A stretch of DNA of 64,000 nucleotides from Euryodendron excelsum (lineage: Eukaryota; Streptophyta; Magnoliopsida; Ericales; Pentaphylacaceae): assembly GCA_033060915.1 (NCBI GenBank), contig CM065379.1, positions 23,191,318-23,255,317 of the forward strand, read 5' to 3'. The notes beneath the pieces are model-generated. The model was not told the origin of the DNA and did not search any database. It saw only the letters and a list, made by a program, of their open reading frames with translations. A program made the position numbers and the translations under genes. Numbering within the stretch: position 1 is the stretch's first letter; each line of letters begins with the position of its first letter. This document shows positions 31,962 through 41,065 of this stretch, in pieces.

Positions 31962-34845
31962 ATGTGCTATTATTGGGGGGGGGGGGGGGACAATAGTACA
32001 AGACTCTAACGAAGGCATATCATATGATACCGAAGCGAAGGGGTTTTACACTATACAACGCAGAATAACATTGGAAGAATTAGAACAATTTCTTATACCC
32101 AAAGTTGTAGACGAAGGGGAAAATATTCGTTTGAAGTTGATATGCAGACATCCCCATAGACAATGGGAGAGGTTCATTTATTACAAAAAGGTGCCCATCA
32201 ATGATGACATGACCTTGGATAGTGTGTTGGACATCCCGCCGTGTTTTCTCACACTGAATTATGTTGAACTGTACATGGAGAAAGAAAACATAACAAGTAG
32301 GTTGAATGAACCAGATCTGATGTATTCAGGTTATGGGGCATACAATGTTCCCGGCTCATTCACTGGGATGTTGACTCAGGGGGCATACAGTGGCATTCCT
32401 GGCTCATTCACTGGAATGTTGACTCAAGAATCTTGCAGCAGGGCTTCACAATATGCCGATATGTCCCCACTTCCATATTATCTAACGTATGGGTCATACA
32501 CAGCCGAGGGATCACAGATGCAACACGATATTGGTACAAGTTCAGGGGCTGAGCGTCTATCTCCAATTCACCTATCGACATCCCCAGTTGATAGGTTCCA
32601 CCAGCCTGTTGACGAGTACGTTGATATGGGTGGTGATGGAGCTGAGGGATGCATACCTAACAGTGCAGGTCCTGATCTGGACGTGGACGAGGACATTGAT
32701 GCTGAACTAATGGCTGATGATGAATTTGATGATGAGGGGCCTAAATTTGGTGAACTACCATCGTCTTCAGTTGCTATACCCGAACGGTACACTCCTATCC
32801 CTTTCTTCACAAACTTGGAGGGGGGTGGTGACGCTACCGTAACTAGTTGGGAGCTTTATTGTTGTGGGAACGTATGGATCCCGGAGACCGTAGAGTTCAA
32901 AAAGGGGATGATCTTTAAAGACAAAGATTCGGTAAAGTATGCAGTAAAGATGTATAATGTAAAGAAAAGAAAAGAGTATGTGGTGGTGGAAACGGGCAAG
33001 AAGGTTTGGGATGTAAGGTGCAAGCATGATTGCAGTTGGAGGTTTCGAGCCTCAAAGAAAGAGAAACATGGTTTCTTTGAGGTAAAGACGTATCCCGGTC
33101 CACATCATTGTGTGTTTGCAAGATTGCAGAGGGACCACTGTAACATTGATACTGATCTCATTACGATGGTCATACTGGACTCAGTTAAGGTAAACTATAT
33201 TTCTTTTAACCCATTGTAACTTAAAATTAAAACGGGAGTTGTTTATGTGTACACTTGAACGTGGTCGGTGTTTGTGTACAGGCAGATGCGGAAACAAAGG
33301 TGGCATCGCTTATTACCACCGTACGAACTGCATTGGAGCACACAGTATCTTACAGGAAGGCATGGCTTGCAAAAACAAGAGCCATTGAGGTCATATTTGG
33401 GAATTGGGACGAGTCGTACACGAAGCTTCCCCGAGACATGACGGCACTACAGACCTTTAATACTGGGATAGTTGTAGACTGGAATGTGTTGCCGTCTACT
33501 ACGCCAGATGAGGTGGTGTTTAATTATGTGTTCTGGGCTTTCAAACCCGCCGTCGATGGATTCGCTCACTGCCCTCCTGTTATCGGCATTGATGGAACTT
33601 TCCTTAATGGCAAATACATTGGGAAGATACTGGTAGCTACCGCAACAACTGGAGACCAACACATTTTACCACTTGCTTTTGCCATTGTAGATGAAGAGAC
33701 TACAGCGTCGTGGTCATGGTTTATTAAGAACTTAAGACGACATGTAGTGCCTAACCGTGAGGGCATCACGTTGATATCTGATAGGCACAGGGGCATGTTG
33801 AATGTTGTTGCGCGGTACTGGGAACATCCGCGTTTGCGACCAATTGGATACCATCAATATTGCCTCAGGTACGTCCGTAGCAACTTCAACAAGAAATTCA
33901 GCAACACAAAACTTATGGATTTGGTATGGAGGGCTGGTAGTTGCCATCAAATTCGAAAGTTCAACTTGATTATGAATGAGATTGAAAATCTTAAACCAGA
34001 GGCATTAAATTCGTTGCAAGAGATGGAGGCTGAAAAGTGGACACTTGAACATGATGGAGGTCGTAGGTGGGGGATTTTGACTACAAATCTATCTGAAGGA
34101 TTTAACAGTGTATTGAGGGGTGCTCGGAATGTGCCCATCACGGCATGTGTGGAAACTACATTCCACCGGCTTGTTAAATATTTTGACGAGAGGAGAATTG
34201 AGTGTATTAAGAATCGGGCTGCTAGTTTGCGGTATGGCCGCAAGCTACAAAAACAAATTGAAAAATACCAGTGCAAAGGAAATACACATTTGTTAAGAGC
34301 GTTTAACAGGTGAATGCGCTACCATAACTTTTAAGCTGACCAATAACCCTTTTTCTGGCAATGACACTGATTTAAATTTCGTTCACAGGCAAGAAGGTGA
34401 ATACGAGGTTGAAACAACACACCATGGGATGCTGGGTGGGCACAAGCAGGTTGTAAGACTGAACGAGCCCAGCTGTTCTTGTTCAAAATACATCATCAAC
34501 AAATATCCATGTTCGCACATGCTTGCTGTCACTGCGGACTTAGGCGTCGATCCGTTTTACTTGGTGGCGCCAGAGTACAGAATTGATGTATACCCACGCA
34601 TTTGGGATTCTAATTTTAGCCCAATGCCCCATGAAAATTACTGGCCCTTGAGTAGTATGCTGACATTGCTCCCCAATACAGACCGTTTGCAATCACTGAA
34701 TCCAAAGCCCGGTCAGCCCAAAACGGCCCGTATTCGCAATGAAATGGACACCTCAAGGCAAAAGCATAGCTACCACTGCAGTCTTTGTCAATAAACTGGC
34801 CATGACAAGCGAAAATGTCCGGAGAGGCTTCGGCAAGTGGCTTAG
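31962..34845 (+). CDS. MULE transposase (MURA-like), nearly intact, three exons
   Basis: Exons: 31962-33189, 33282-34309, 34389-34845, all with GT-AG borders and phases that join. It catalyses cut-and-paste transposition by binding the terminal repeats. Domains: N-terminal PB1-like region (ITLEELEQFLIPKV...), repeated YSG/GSFTGMLTQ linker, MuDR DNA-binding domain from about 32872 (WIPETVEFKKGM, KDKDSVKYAVKMY), DDE core with GIDGTFLNGKYIGKIL near 33580 and LISDRHRG near 33773, SWIM finger CSCSKYIINKYPCSH near 34456, and a C-terminal CCHC knuckle. Oddities: a 15-G run (31975-31989) puts the best ATG (31962) one base out of frame with the rest; a TAA at 34792 falls inside the knuckle, between CSLCQ and TGHDKRKCP. 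Otherwise open for about 870 codons. Without the 5' correction the open frame begins after 31956. Confidence 0.9.
31975..31989 (+). repeat. 15 bp G homopolymer in the transposase start region
   Basis: Lies in codons that in relatives give Trp-Gly-Gly near the N-terminus (family memory). With 14 G the ATG at 31962 would be in frame; with 15 it is not. Confidence 0.85.
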
Positions 34846-35115
34846 TAATAGTTATTGTTTGGACACCTTAATGTATTTTGGACAACTTAACTAACTGTGT
34901 TCTGTTATGGATGTAATTTAGTTTGTTATGTAATGGTAGTTCTGTTGTCTCTATGCATTCATGGACTTAGAATAACATGGACTCATATTACATGAAACAG
35001 AAAATCTCAAATATGACCACTACATCGATATGTTACATGGAGCATAAGATGGCAAATAGTACCGTTACATATTAACTAACTTCACACCAAACTTAACTAA
35101 AAACACGAATAAGCT
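34846..35115. other. Spacer between convergent MULE genes
   Basis: AT-rich sequence between the plus-strand transposase and the minus-strand gene ending at 35116. Presumably holds both 3' untranslated regions. Nothing else seen. Confidence 0.5.
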
Positions 35116-35772
35116 TTATGGACCATGTTCGTAACAGCACAGTGGTTTTTCAGCAACCGAAAGGCTACTAGGTAGATAGTTAATATAGTCATCGTCGCCT
35201 TCTTCTTCTGAGAAGTCCGAAAGTTCTGGGTCAGATACCAGCAACGGATCTTCAATAATGTCTATTATTCGTTGTGTTGGATCAGCACATTCTTTCTTCA
35301 CATGCTCTGTAAAATGATACCTATCCAACCTTCGTTGCATTTGATTAATCTGGCGTTCGAGCGCTTTTATGACCTTACTACTTGAATATGACGGACTGCC
35401 CCACACTTTAGCTGAACGAGCCTTTGGGACACGAAGGCCATGCCATAGGCAATACATCTCTTGTTCACGCCGTTTATCAAGTAAGTCTTCCCACGGCAAC
35501 CTCAACCTATTGCATTGGTCGTCTGTCACACCACGGGGTGGTCGTTGGGAAGCCTCGCCAATGAATATGTGACTAACCGGACCCGTCGTATCGTGCATTA
35601 CGATAGGTTTGTTGTGAAATAGACGTTTTTGGCCATACCATTTGTTACCGATTGCATCCGTGTACGTACCCACCCTAAGGAAGTCCAACGAGGTTCGGTT
35701 GTTTGAGTGTGTCTCGTCGCCTAAGACTGTACGACTGGACAACGCACCGAATAACCCTTTTCGCTTCGGCAT
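35116..35772 (-). CDS. MULE-borne gene, 218 aa, function unknown
   Basis: A single uninterrupted frame with ATG at 35772 and a TATA-like TATATAAG at 35821-35828, about 50 bp upstream. I do not recognise the family. The start is basic (MPKRKGLFG), followed by a region rich in W, Y and G (IGNKWYGQKRLF), a PPRG segment, a central helix with heptad-like LERQINQMQRRLDRY (possible coiled coil), and an acidic tail (LSDFSEEEGDDDY). No signal peptide or membrane segment. It is convergent with the transposase and divergent from the PMD gene. It is fully open while the neighbouring PMD gene has seven stops, so it may be under selection, younger, or simply lucky. A nuclear DNA-interacting role would be a guess. 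Confidence 0.7.
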   Translation of the reverse strand: MPKRKGLFGALSSRTVLGDETHSNNRTSLDFLRVGTYTDAIGNKWYGQKRLFHNKPIVMHDTTGPVSHIFIGEASQRPPRGVTDDQCNRLRLPWEDLLDKRREQEMYCLWHGLRVPKARSAKVWGSPSYSSSKVIKALERQINQMQRRLDRYHFTEHVKKECADPTQRIIDIIEDPLLVSDPELSDFSEEEGDDDYINYLPSSLSVAEKPLCCYEHGP

Positions 35773-36465
35773 CTTTGTAGGTGTGGGTGAGGTTTATGAC
35801 TTATTGACGTTATCACACAACTTATATAGGCTATAAGGAAGTGGAGGACAATGTCTTCGTTTTGGACTCAGTGGTTCACGTGAAGTGTTTCGTATAGTGC
35901 AATGGATTCATACTGAACACTTGTGATGTTATCTTTCAGTTCAGAATTCCATTAACCCCTCGTGACTTGTCATGTCAATTGCTACAGCGTGACCAGGTGT
36001 GGTGCAATGCCTATAATGGGTTTAAGTGATTCTTGAAATCGATTTACACCATAGGGTATGGTACATTCCTTTTCAGGCTTCACGTGAAGCTTGAAATACC
36101 TTAACAATAAATACTTGTCATGTCAATTTCTGGAGCTATTTTCAATGACAATGAGTAAATGAGGAAGTGAAAGATGATGAGGCGTTGTTCGTAGATGATA
36201 GGCCATTATTTATATAAATTTGTAATACCCCATGAACTATACATTATTGTATTGAACATTGTCCGCCGGATTTTACTTGATGGTTATCAACACTGTCCAA
36301 TGACATTGTTCGTAGATGACATTTGTAATATTGTTATTACCATTTACTTGTTGGTTATTAGCATTTATTCGTATAACTATTTTGTAATTTATTTTTTTAT
36401 CTATTTGCATTATTGTAGTTAATTCTCAGTCATTTTTAGCTAACTTTATAGTATGTGTATATCAC
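35773..36465. promoter_or_regulatory. Divergent promoter region with two G-box palindromes
   Basis: Lies between the minus-strand gene and the PMD gene. CACGTG occurs at 35877-35882 inside TTCACGTGAA and at 36081-36086 inside the 14 bp perfect palindrome GCTTCACGTGAAGC (36077-36090). The phrase CTTGTCATGTCAATT is also repeated (about 35966 and 36115), as is GATTT-like flanking sequence, suggesting an internal ~150-200 bp duplication. A lone TGACG (35805-35809) lies between TATA and ATG of the minus gene. Regulatory function is inferred from motif and layout. Confidence 0.55.
35821..35828 (-). promoter_or_regulatory. TATA box of the unknown MULE gene
   Basis: TATATAAG on the minus strand, about 50 bp before the ATG at 35772. 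Motif-based. Confidence 0.45.
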
Positions 36466-39379
36466 AGCTCTTATAGATATAGACGTGGCTAGACTACCCG
36501 GACCAGTTGACCCATTAGTTCTCACTTTACAGGAGCATCACAGATCCTCTATTATATGGACGGGTCAGCAGGTTTATGACTTCGTATTGGCAAATATTAC
36601 ATTTTTCTTGTTATATATTTGTTTAATTATTTTCTCATTATTTCTTCTTACAGTGTGACCAGGTGCTTCATTGTCGTCGTAATGACGCCGCATGCTAGGC
36701 TAGACCATTATCCCCTCGAATACTTCCGTACTTGATGCATGCCGGTTTCTACGGGCTGTATCAGGTTAGTTATATTCAACTTGACCATCCACTTATCACA
36801 ACCTTGGTCGAGAGGTGGCGGCAGGAGACTCATACATTTCACTTGCTAGTTGGAGAGGCCACCGTGACATTACAGGACGTGTCTGTGTTAGTGGGCCTGC
36901 CTGTTGATGGTTAGCCGATTGGAGGCGTAGATGGTGGGGGTGACGTACAACATTGGCGGCAGATTTGCCGAGAGTTGTTGGGCGCTGAGCCCAACATCCA
37001 GGATTTCAATGGTGGCCGTCTTAGGCTTTCGTAGCTATCTACCACATTTCAGCAGTTGCCAGACGATGTTGACGAGGTGACTGTACAGTACTATGCTAGG
37101 GCATATATCATGCAGCTCATTGGGGGGTTACTATTGCCAGATAAGTCACAGAACTTGGTGAAGTTGATGTATCTACCATTCCTTAGAGATTTTGATTAGG
37201 CTGGGCAATATAGTTGGGGTGCGGCAGCCCTTGCCGTACTTTATCGGATGATGTGTCGGGCGACTAAGACCGACACGAAGGATATAGGAGGTATTTTGGT
37301 GTTGCTACAGGTATGTGGTCATTATAGGAAATGTTATATCTTTATGAATTTTTATAGGGCATTATTCATTATATTCTACTATTTGTGTAACAGATATGGG
37401 CCTGGGAGAGATTCCCTAGGATTAGCCCACGTCGGCGTGTTGTACCGACTCTTGGACAGCAGCCGCTAGACATTAGAGATCAGCAGCACCTACCCGCTAG
37501 CCTGTGGGGTGCTAGGTATTGTACTTATAAAAAAATAAAAAATTAGTTACGAAATGTGCAATTACTATTTAACTTTGTATATTATCTAACTATATTTTGT
37601 ATTGTTCCGAAAAAAAGGTGGAAGAGTAAGTTTTCACTGGATAAAGTCCCCACCCACGTTGTTGCAGTGTATAGAGACCAGTTTGATCGTTTGAGAGATG
37701 ATGAGGTATGCTTTTAAGTGCTTACATTTTTTTCCTGACATTACGTAAACTAAGTACAGTATTAACTCTTTATCTCATAAGCTGACATTTATATTGCATG
37801 ATTTAGTTTGTGTGGCAGCCTTATAGTCGGCACGGTGAGATCATCGATACCCTCCCTGATTATTGTCGTGCTGGGAGTGACATATGGATGGCTGAGGTTC
37901 CACTTATATGTTTTGACGTGGTGGAGTGGCATTTGCGTAGTCATGTTCTTCGATAGTTTGGTCGTCGTCAGGGCATACCTACAGCCCCCGACACTGGTAT
38001 TGGTCTTCACAGCATAGATAGGCGGGGTAGGCCTGAGATAGATTGGTTACGGTTCCATAATATTTTTGTCACTAGATGGAGAGAGCGACGGTAGCACATT
38101 ATTGCCGGTGACCTTACAGAGGAGCCTATGTCACGGCACGACCCATACGTAGGGTGGTACCGATCTATCACGCGCCCCTTGATGGGGAATCCGGCGCACA
38201 GGCCTTTGGCTAGCTACCTTGGAGTGGGGGGGAGACACGATATTTTGGTAAGAGTATTGTATTACAGTATATATACTATAGTACTATTGAATAAAATAAA
38301 TATATTTATTTTGGACGTTTCTAATATAATATTTGTTATGATTTATTGCGTTACAGGCCCAGTGTGTCACCCTTATGCAGCAGCGGGCGGCTGACACCAT
38401 TCGCGGATACGATGCGGATGCAGGTTTAGAGACGCTTGTGTTCATCCGTGATATGTATGACACAACCCTGCACATTATACGAGAGGATTATCGTATACAT
38501 GCGGCTGTACCTGCTGATCCAGCCATGCCACCCCCCGCTGCAGTGCCACCCCCATCGGATAGAGCTGACCCTTCCACTCCTGTAGGTCCATCGCCTCCCA
38601 CAGTAGGGCCTTCCATGTCCAGTCACGTGCCACACCGGTCAGAGGCCGTACCTGCTGATGCAGCCATACCATCCCCCGTTGTAGTGCCACCCCGTTCAGA
38701 TATAGTTGACCCTTTTACTCCAGTGGGTACATCGGTCATCACATCGGGGCCATCTTCATCCAGTCAGGTGCCATTGCAGTCCACTGATGTTAGGCCAGCC
38801 ACATCTTACATTCGACCAGATCCTTTGACGGCCCATCATCATCGTGCGTCCCCGGTACAGTATCATCAGGATTCATCGGCACCGTCTACATCCGGGGGCG
38901 ACCTTGTGGCATAGGCAGTTCAGCCACAGCCGATTGGCAGTGGGAGAGGACGCGCGGGACCTTCACGTAGAGGCAGAGGCAGAGGCAGAGGCAGAGGCAG
39001 AGGGAGAGATACAGGACAGGCAGAGGTAGAGGCCGTACCTGCTGAGACAGTGCACCATTCACCTCCTCCAGCAGAGTGGGACTCACAGATCACGCAGGAG
39101 CACCCACCATCGACTTCACAGGCAGATGAGGCGACAGTTAGGGGTGTGCACCCACAGATAGATGAGGCATCACCTGCACAGATACAGGCCCAACAGGGGG
39201 TAGATGGAGATGAGCAGACACAGGTCTCACAGATTACCCAGGAGCAGCCAGCACCAACCACACAGGGTGATGAGGCGATTATAGGACATGTGGTCCCACA
39301 GGCAGAGGCATCCACAGCACTCCCCATTGTATATCGCAAGAGTAAGAGACCTAGACGAGCACCCACATGTGGTACATAG
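36466..39379 (+). pseudogene. Plant mobile domain (PMD) protein gene, MAIN-like, with seven TAG stops
   Basis: Exons: about 36466-36571 (5' end unresolved), 36654-37310, 37394-37515, 37618-37705, 37807-38247, 38357-39379. All internal borders are GT-AG and every phase joins. The protein matches PMD (Pfam PF10536, 'aminotransferase-like') proteins: LTLQEHHRSSIIW, RILPYLMHAGFYGLYQVSYI, THTFHLLVGEATVTLQDVSV then LVGLPVDG, PFLRDFD(stop)AGQYSWGAAAL, IWAWERFPRISPRRR, FVWQPYSRHGEIIDTLPDYC, VEWHLRSHVLRQF-type region, and a Pro/Ser-rich tail with an RGRGRGRGRG run and KSKRPRR near the end. In-frame stops are at 36696, 36912, 37032, 37197, 37954, 38092 and 38912, all TAG; there is no TAA, TGA or frameshift. 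Host PMD proteins such as MAIN act in gene expression and silencing; TE-borne copies are known. As read, it cannot give full-length protein. Confidence 0.88.
38967..39005 (+). repeat. AGAGGC hexamer repeat coding Arg-Gly
   Basis: Six near-perfect AGAGGC units in the PMD gene's last exon, read in frame as alternating Arg-Gly, an RGG-like nucleic-acid-binding tract. Minus-strand frames here are shadows. Confidence 0.85.
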
Positions 39380-39491
39380 GATATATTTTATATGCTCTTG
39401 TGTCGTCATTCGACAGATATTATATATTTTTTTGTACAGAACTCGTGTATATGTCATTACTTTTAAGTAATATATGATCATATCTTGCAAA
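39380..39491. other. Spacer after the PMD gene
   Basis: About 110 bp of AT-rich DNA, likely the PMD gene's 3' end, leading into the tandem array. Confidence 0.5.
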
Positions 39492-40735
39492 TGATTTTAT
39501 CCCCCTGGAGACTTAGCGATTTGAAAAACTTGGGAATTGGGGTTCGGGGATGCCAAATCTTGCAAACGGCCTCCGTTCGGCGCGAAACTCGACACGCAGC
39601 ACCGCCTCGACAAACTACAGCTGCGGGCACTGACGGCGCGTCGAACGGAGTCCCGGCGGAGGAGTTACTACATTTTTCTCCCCCGGAGACTTAACAATTT
39701 GAAAAACTTAGGAATCGGGGTTCGGGGATGCCAAATCTTGCAAACGGCCTCCGTTCGGCACGAAACTCGACACGCAGCACCGCTTCGGCAAACTACAGCT
39801 GCGGGCGCTGACGGTGCGTCGAACGGAATCCCGGCGAAGGAGTTACTGCATTTTATCCCCTCGGAGACTTAGCGATTTGAAAAACTTGAGAATCAGGGTT
39901 CGGGGATGCCAAATCTTGCAAACGGCCTCCGTTCGGCACGAAACTTGACACGCAGCACCGCCTCGGCAAACTACAGCTACGGGCGCTGACGGCGAGTCGA
40001 ACGGAGTCCCGGCGGAGGAGTTACTGCATTTTTCTCCCCCGGAGACTTAGTAATTTGAAAAACTTGGGAATCGGGGTTCGGGGATGCCAAATCTTGCAAA
40101 CGGCCTCCGTTTGGCACGAAACTCGACACGCAGCACCGTCTCGGCAAACTACAGTTGCAGGCGCTGACGGCGTGTCGAACGGAGTCCCGGCGGAGGAGTT
40201 ACTGCATTTTATCCCCCCGGAGACTTAGCGATTTGAAAAACTTGGGAATCGGGGTTCGGGGATACCAAATCTTGCAAACGGCCTCCGTTCGGGGCAAAAC
40301 TCGACACGCAGCACCGCCTCGGCAAACTACAGCTGCGGACGCTGACGGCTCGTCGAACGAAGTCCCGGCGGAGGAGTTACTGCATTTTATCCCCCCGGAG
40401 ACTTAGCGATTTGAAAAACTTAGGAATCGGGGTTCGGGGATGCCAAATCTTGCAAACGGCCTCCGTTCGGCGCAAAACTCAACACGCAGCACCGTCTCGG
40501 CAAATTATAGCTGCGAGCGCTGACAGCGCGTTGAACGGAGTCCCGGCGGAGGAGTTACTGCATTTTATCCCCCCGGAGACTTAGCGATTTGAAAAACTTG
40601 AGAATCGGGGTTCGGGGATGCCAAATCTTGCAAACAGCCTCCGTTTGGCGCGAAACTCGACACGCAGCACCGTCTCGGCAAACTACAGCTGTAGGCGCTG
40701 ACGGCGCATCAAACGGAGTCCCGGTCACGGAGTTA
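39492..40735 (+). repeat. Tandem array: seven copies of a 178 bp GC-rich repeat
   Basis: The anchor ATTTGAAAAACTT recurs with its TTT at 39520, 39698, 39876, 40054, 40232, 40410 and 40588, exactly 178 bp apart six times, so no copy has a net length change. Units differ only by scattered substitutions, mostly C/T and G/A. Each contains inverted arms, CCTCCGTTCGGCGCG and about 70 bp later GCGCGTCGAACGGAG, able to form a stem. The unit is much richer in G, C and CpG than the rest of the element. 178 is not a multiple of three, and open frames across it shift from copy to copy, so it is not coding. The array ends by running into the right palindromic array. Confidence 0.95.
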
Positions 40736-41055
40736 GTAACGAAGGAGTTTGTTCAATGTCAAACAGCCAAAAAAAAAATTTTTCTGGTATGAAAACGTCA
40801 TTCTCATTGACGTTTTTATATTGAACAGAAAACGTCATTTGGTTTGACGACTTTAGTGTGAAAACGTCATTATGGATGACGCTTTTTATTTCGTTATTTC
40901 TAAATTTCATCGTTAAATTGAAAGCGTCATTACGTTTGACGCTTTTGAAAAAACGTCATCCATAATGACGCTTAATCATTGTTTTGTAAATATTCAAATT
41001 TTAACTCTGGTATAATATATATTGATTAAAATAAACCTATTTTCGTAAAAGGCCC
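40736..41055 (+). repeat. Right terminal inverted repeat of the MULE
   Basis: Ends ATTTTCGTAAAAGGCCC, the inverse of the left end. The inner part carries the right module array. Confidence 0.85.
40796..40970 (+). promoter_or_regulatory. Right array of five CGTCA-N7-TGACG modules
   Basis: Five 17 bp palindromes start at 40796, 40833, 40865, 40925 and 40954; all have perfect half-sites and exactly seven central bases. Measured from the element ends, the outermost left and right modules both lie 85 bp in, the next at 115 and 114, the next at 175 and 174. The central seven bases differ between left and right partners. Confidence 0.92.
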
Positions 41056-41065
41056 TGGCCTCTTT
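41056..41065 (+). repeat. Right target-site duplication of the MULE (10 bp)
   Basis: TGGCCTCTTT, partner of 30403-30412 with one mismatch. Confidence 0.8.

Larger units (their letters stand above)
30413..41055 (+). mobile_element. Composite Mutator-like element with transposase, unknown gene and PMD gene
   Basis: A 10,643 bp element. The left end GGGCTTTTTACGAAAATAGG is matched by the inverted right end GGGCCTTTTACGAAAATAGG, and similarity continues for about 175-250 bp on each side. A 10 bp target duplication with one mismatch flanks it. Inside, in order: palindromic module array, transposase gene, minus-strand gene of unknown function, PMD gene, 178 bp tandem array, palindromic module array. 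It is inserted in an L1-type LINE. Long inverted repeats, a MURA transposase and the 10 bp duplication fit the MULE superfamily; the cargo and arrays are unusual. Confidence 0.92.

Noticed and set aside
32568..34276. Minus-strand frames of 68-109 codons
   Set aside because: Antisense shadows of the transposase exons, which have clear domains on the plus strand.
36696..38914. TAG reassignment or programmed read-through in the PMD gene
   Set aside because: Plant nuclear genes use TAG as a stop, the sites do not share a CAR-YYA-type read-through context, and CHG deamination gives a simpler account. Kept only as an alternative in the finding.
38920..39366. 148-codon minus-strand frame
   Set aside because: Shadow of the Arg-Gly and Pro/Gln-rich tail of the PMD gene.
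39492..40735. CRISPR-like array
   Set aside because: The repeat is continuous 178 bp sequence with no unique spacers, and this is plant nuclear DNA.
39485..40792. Several 60-110 codon frames across the 178 bp repeats
   Set aside because: Unit length is not a multiple of three, so each frame breaks within one or two units; no protein is conserved between copies.
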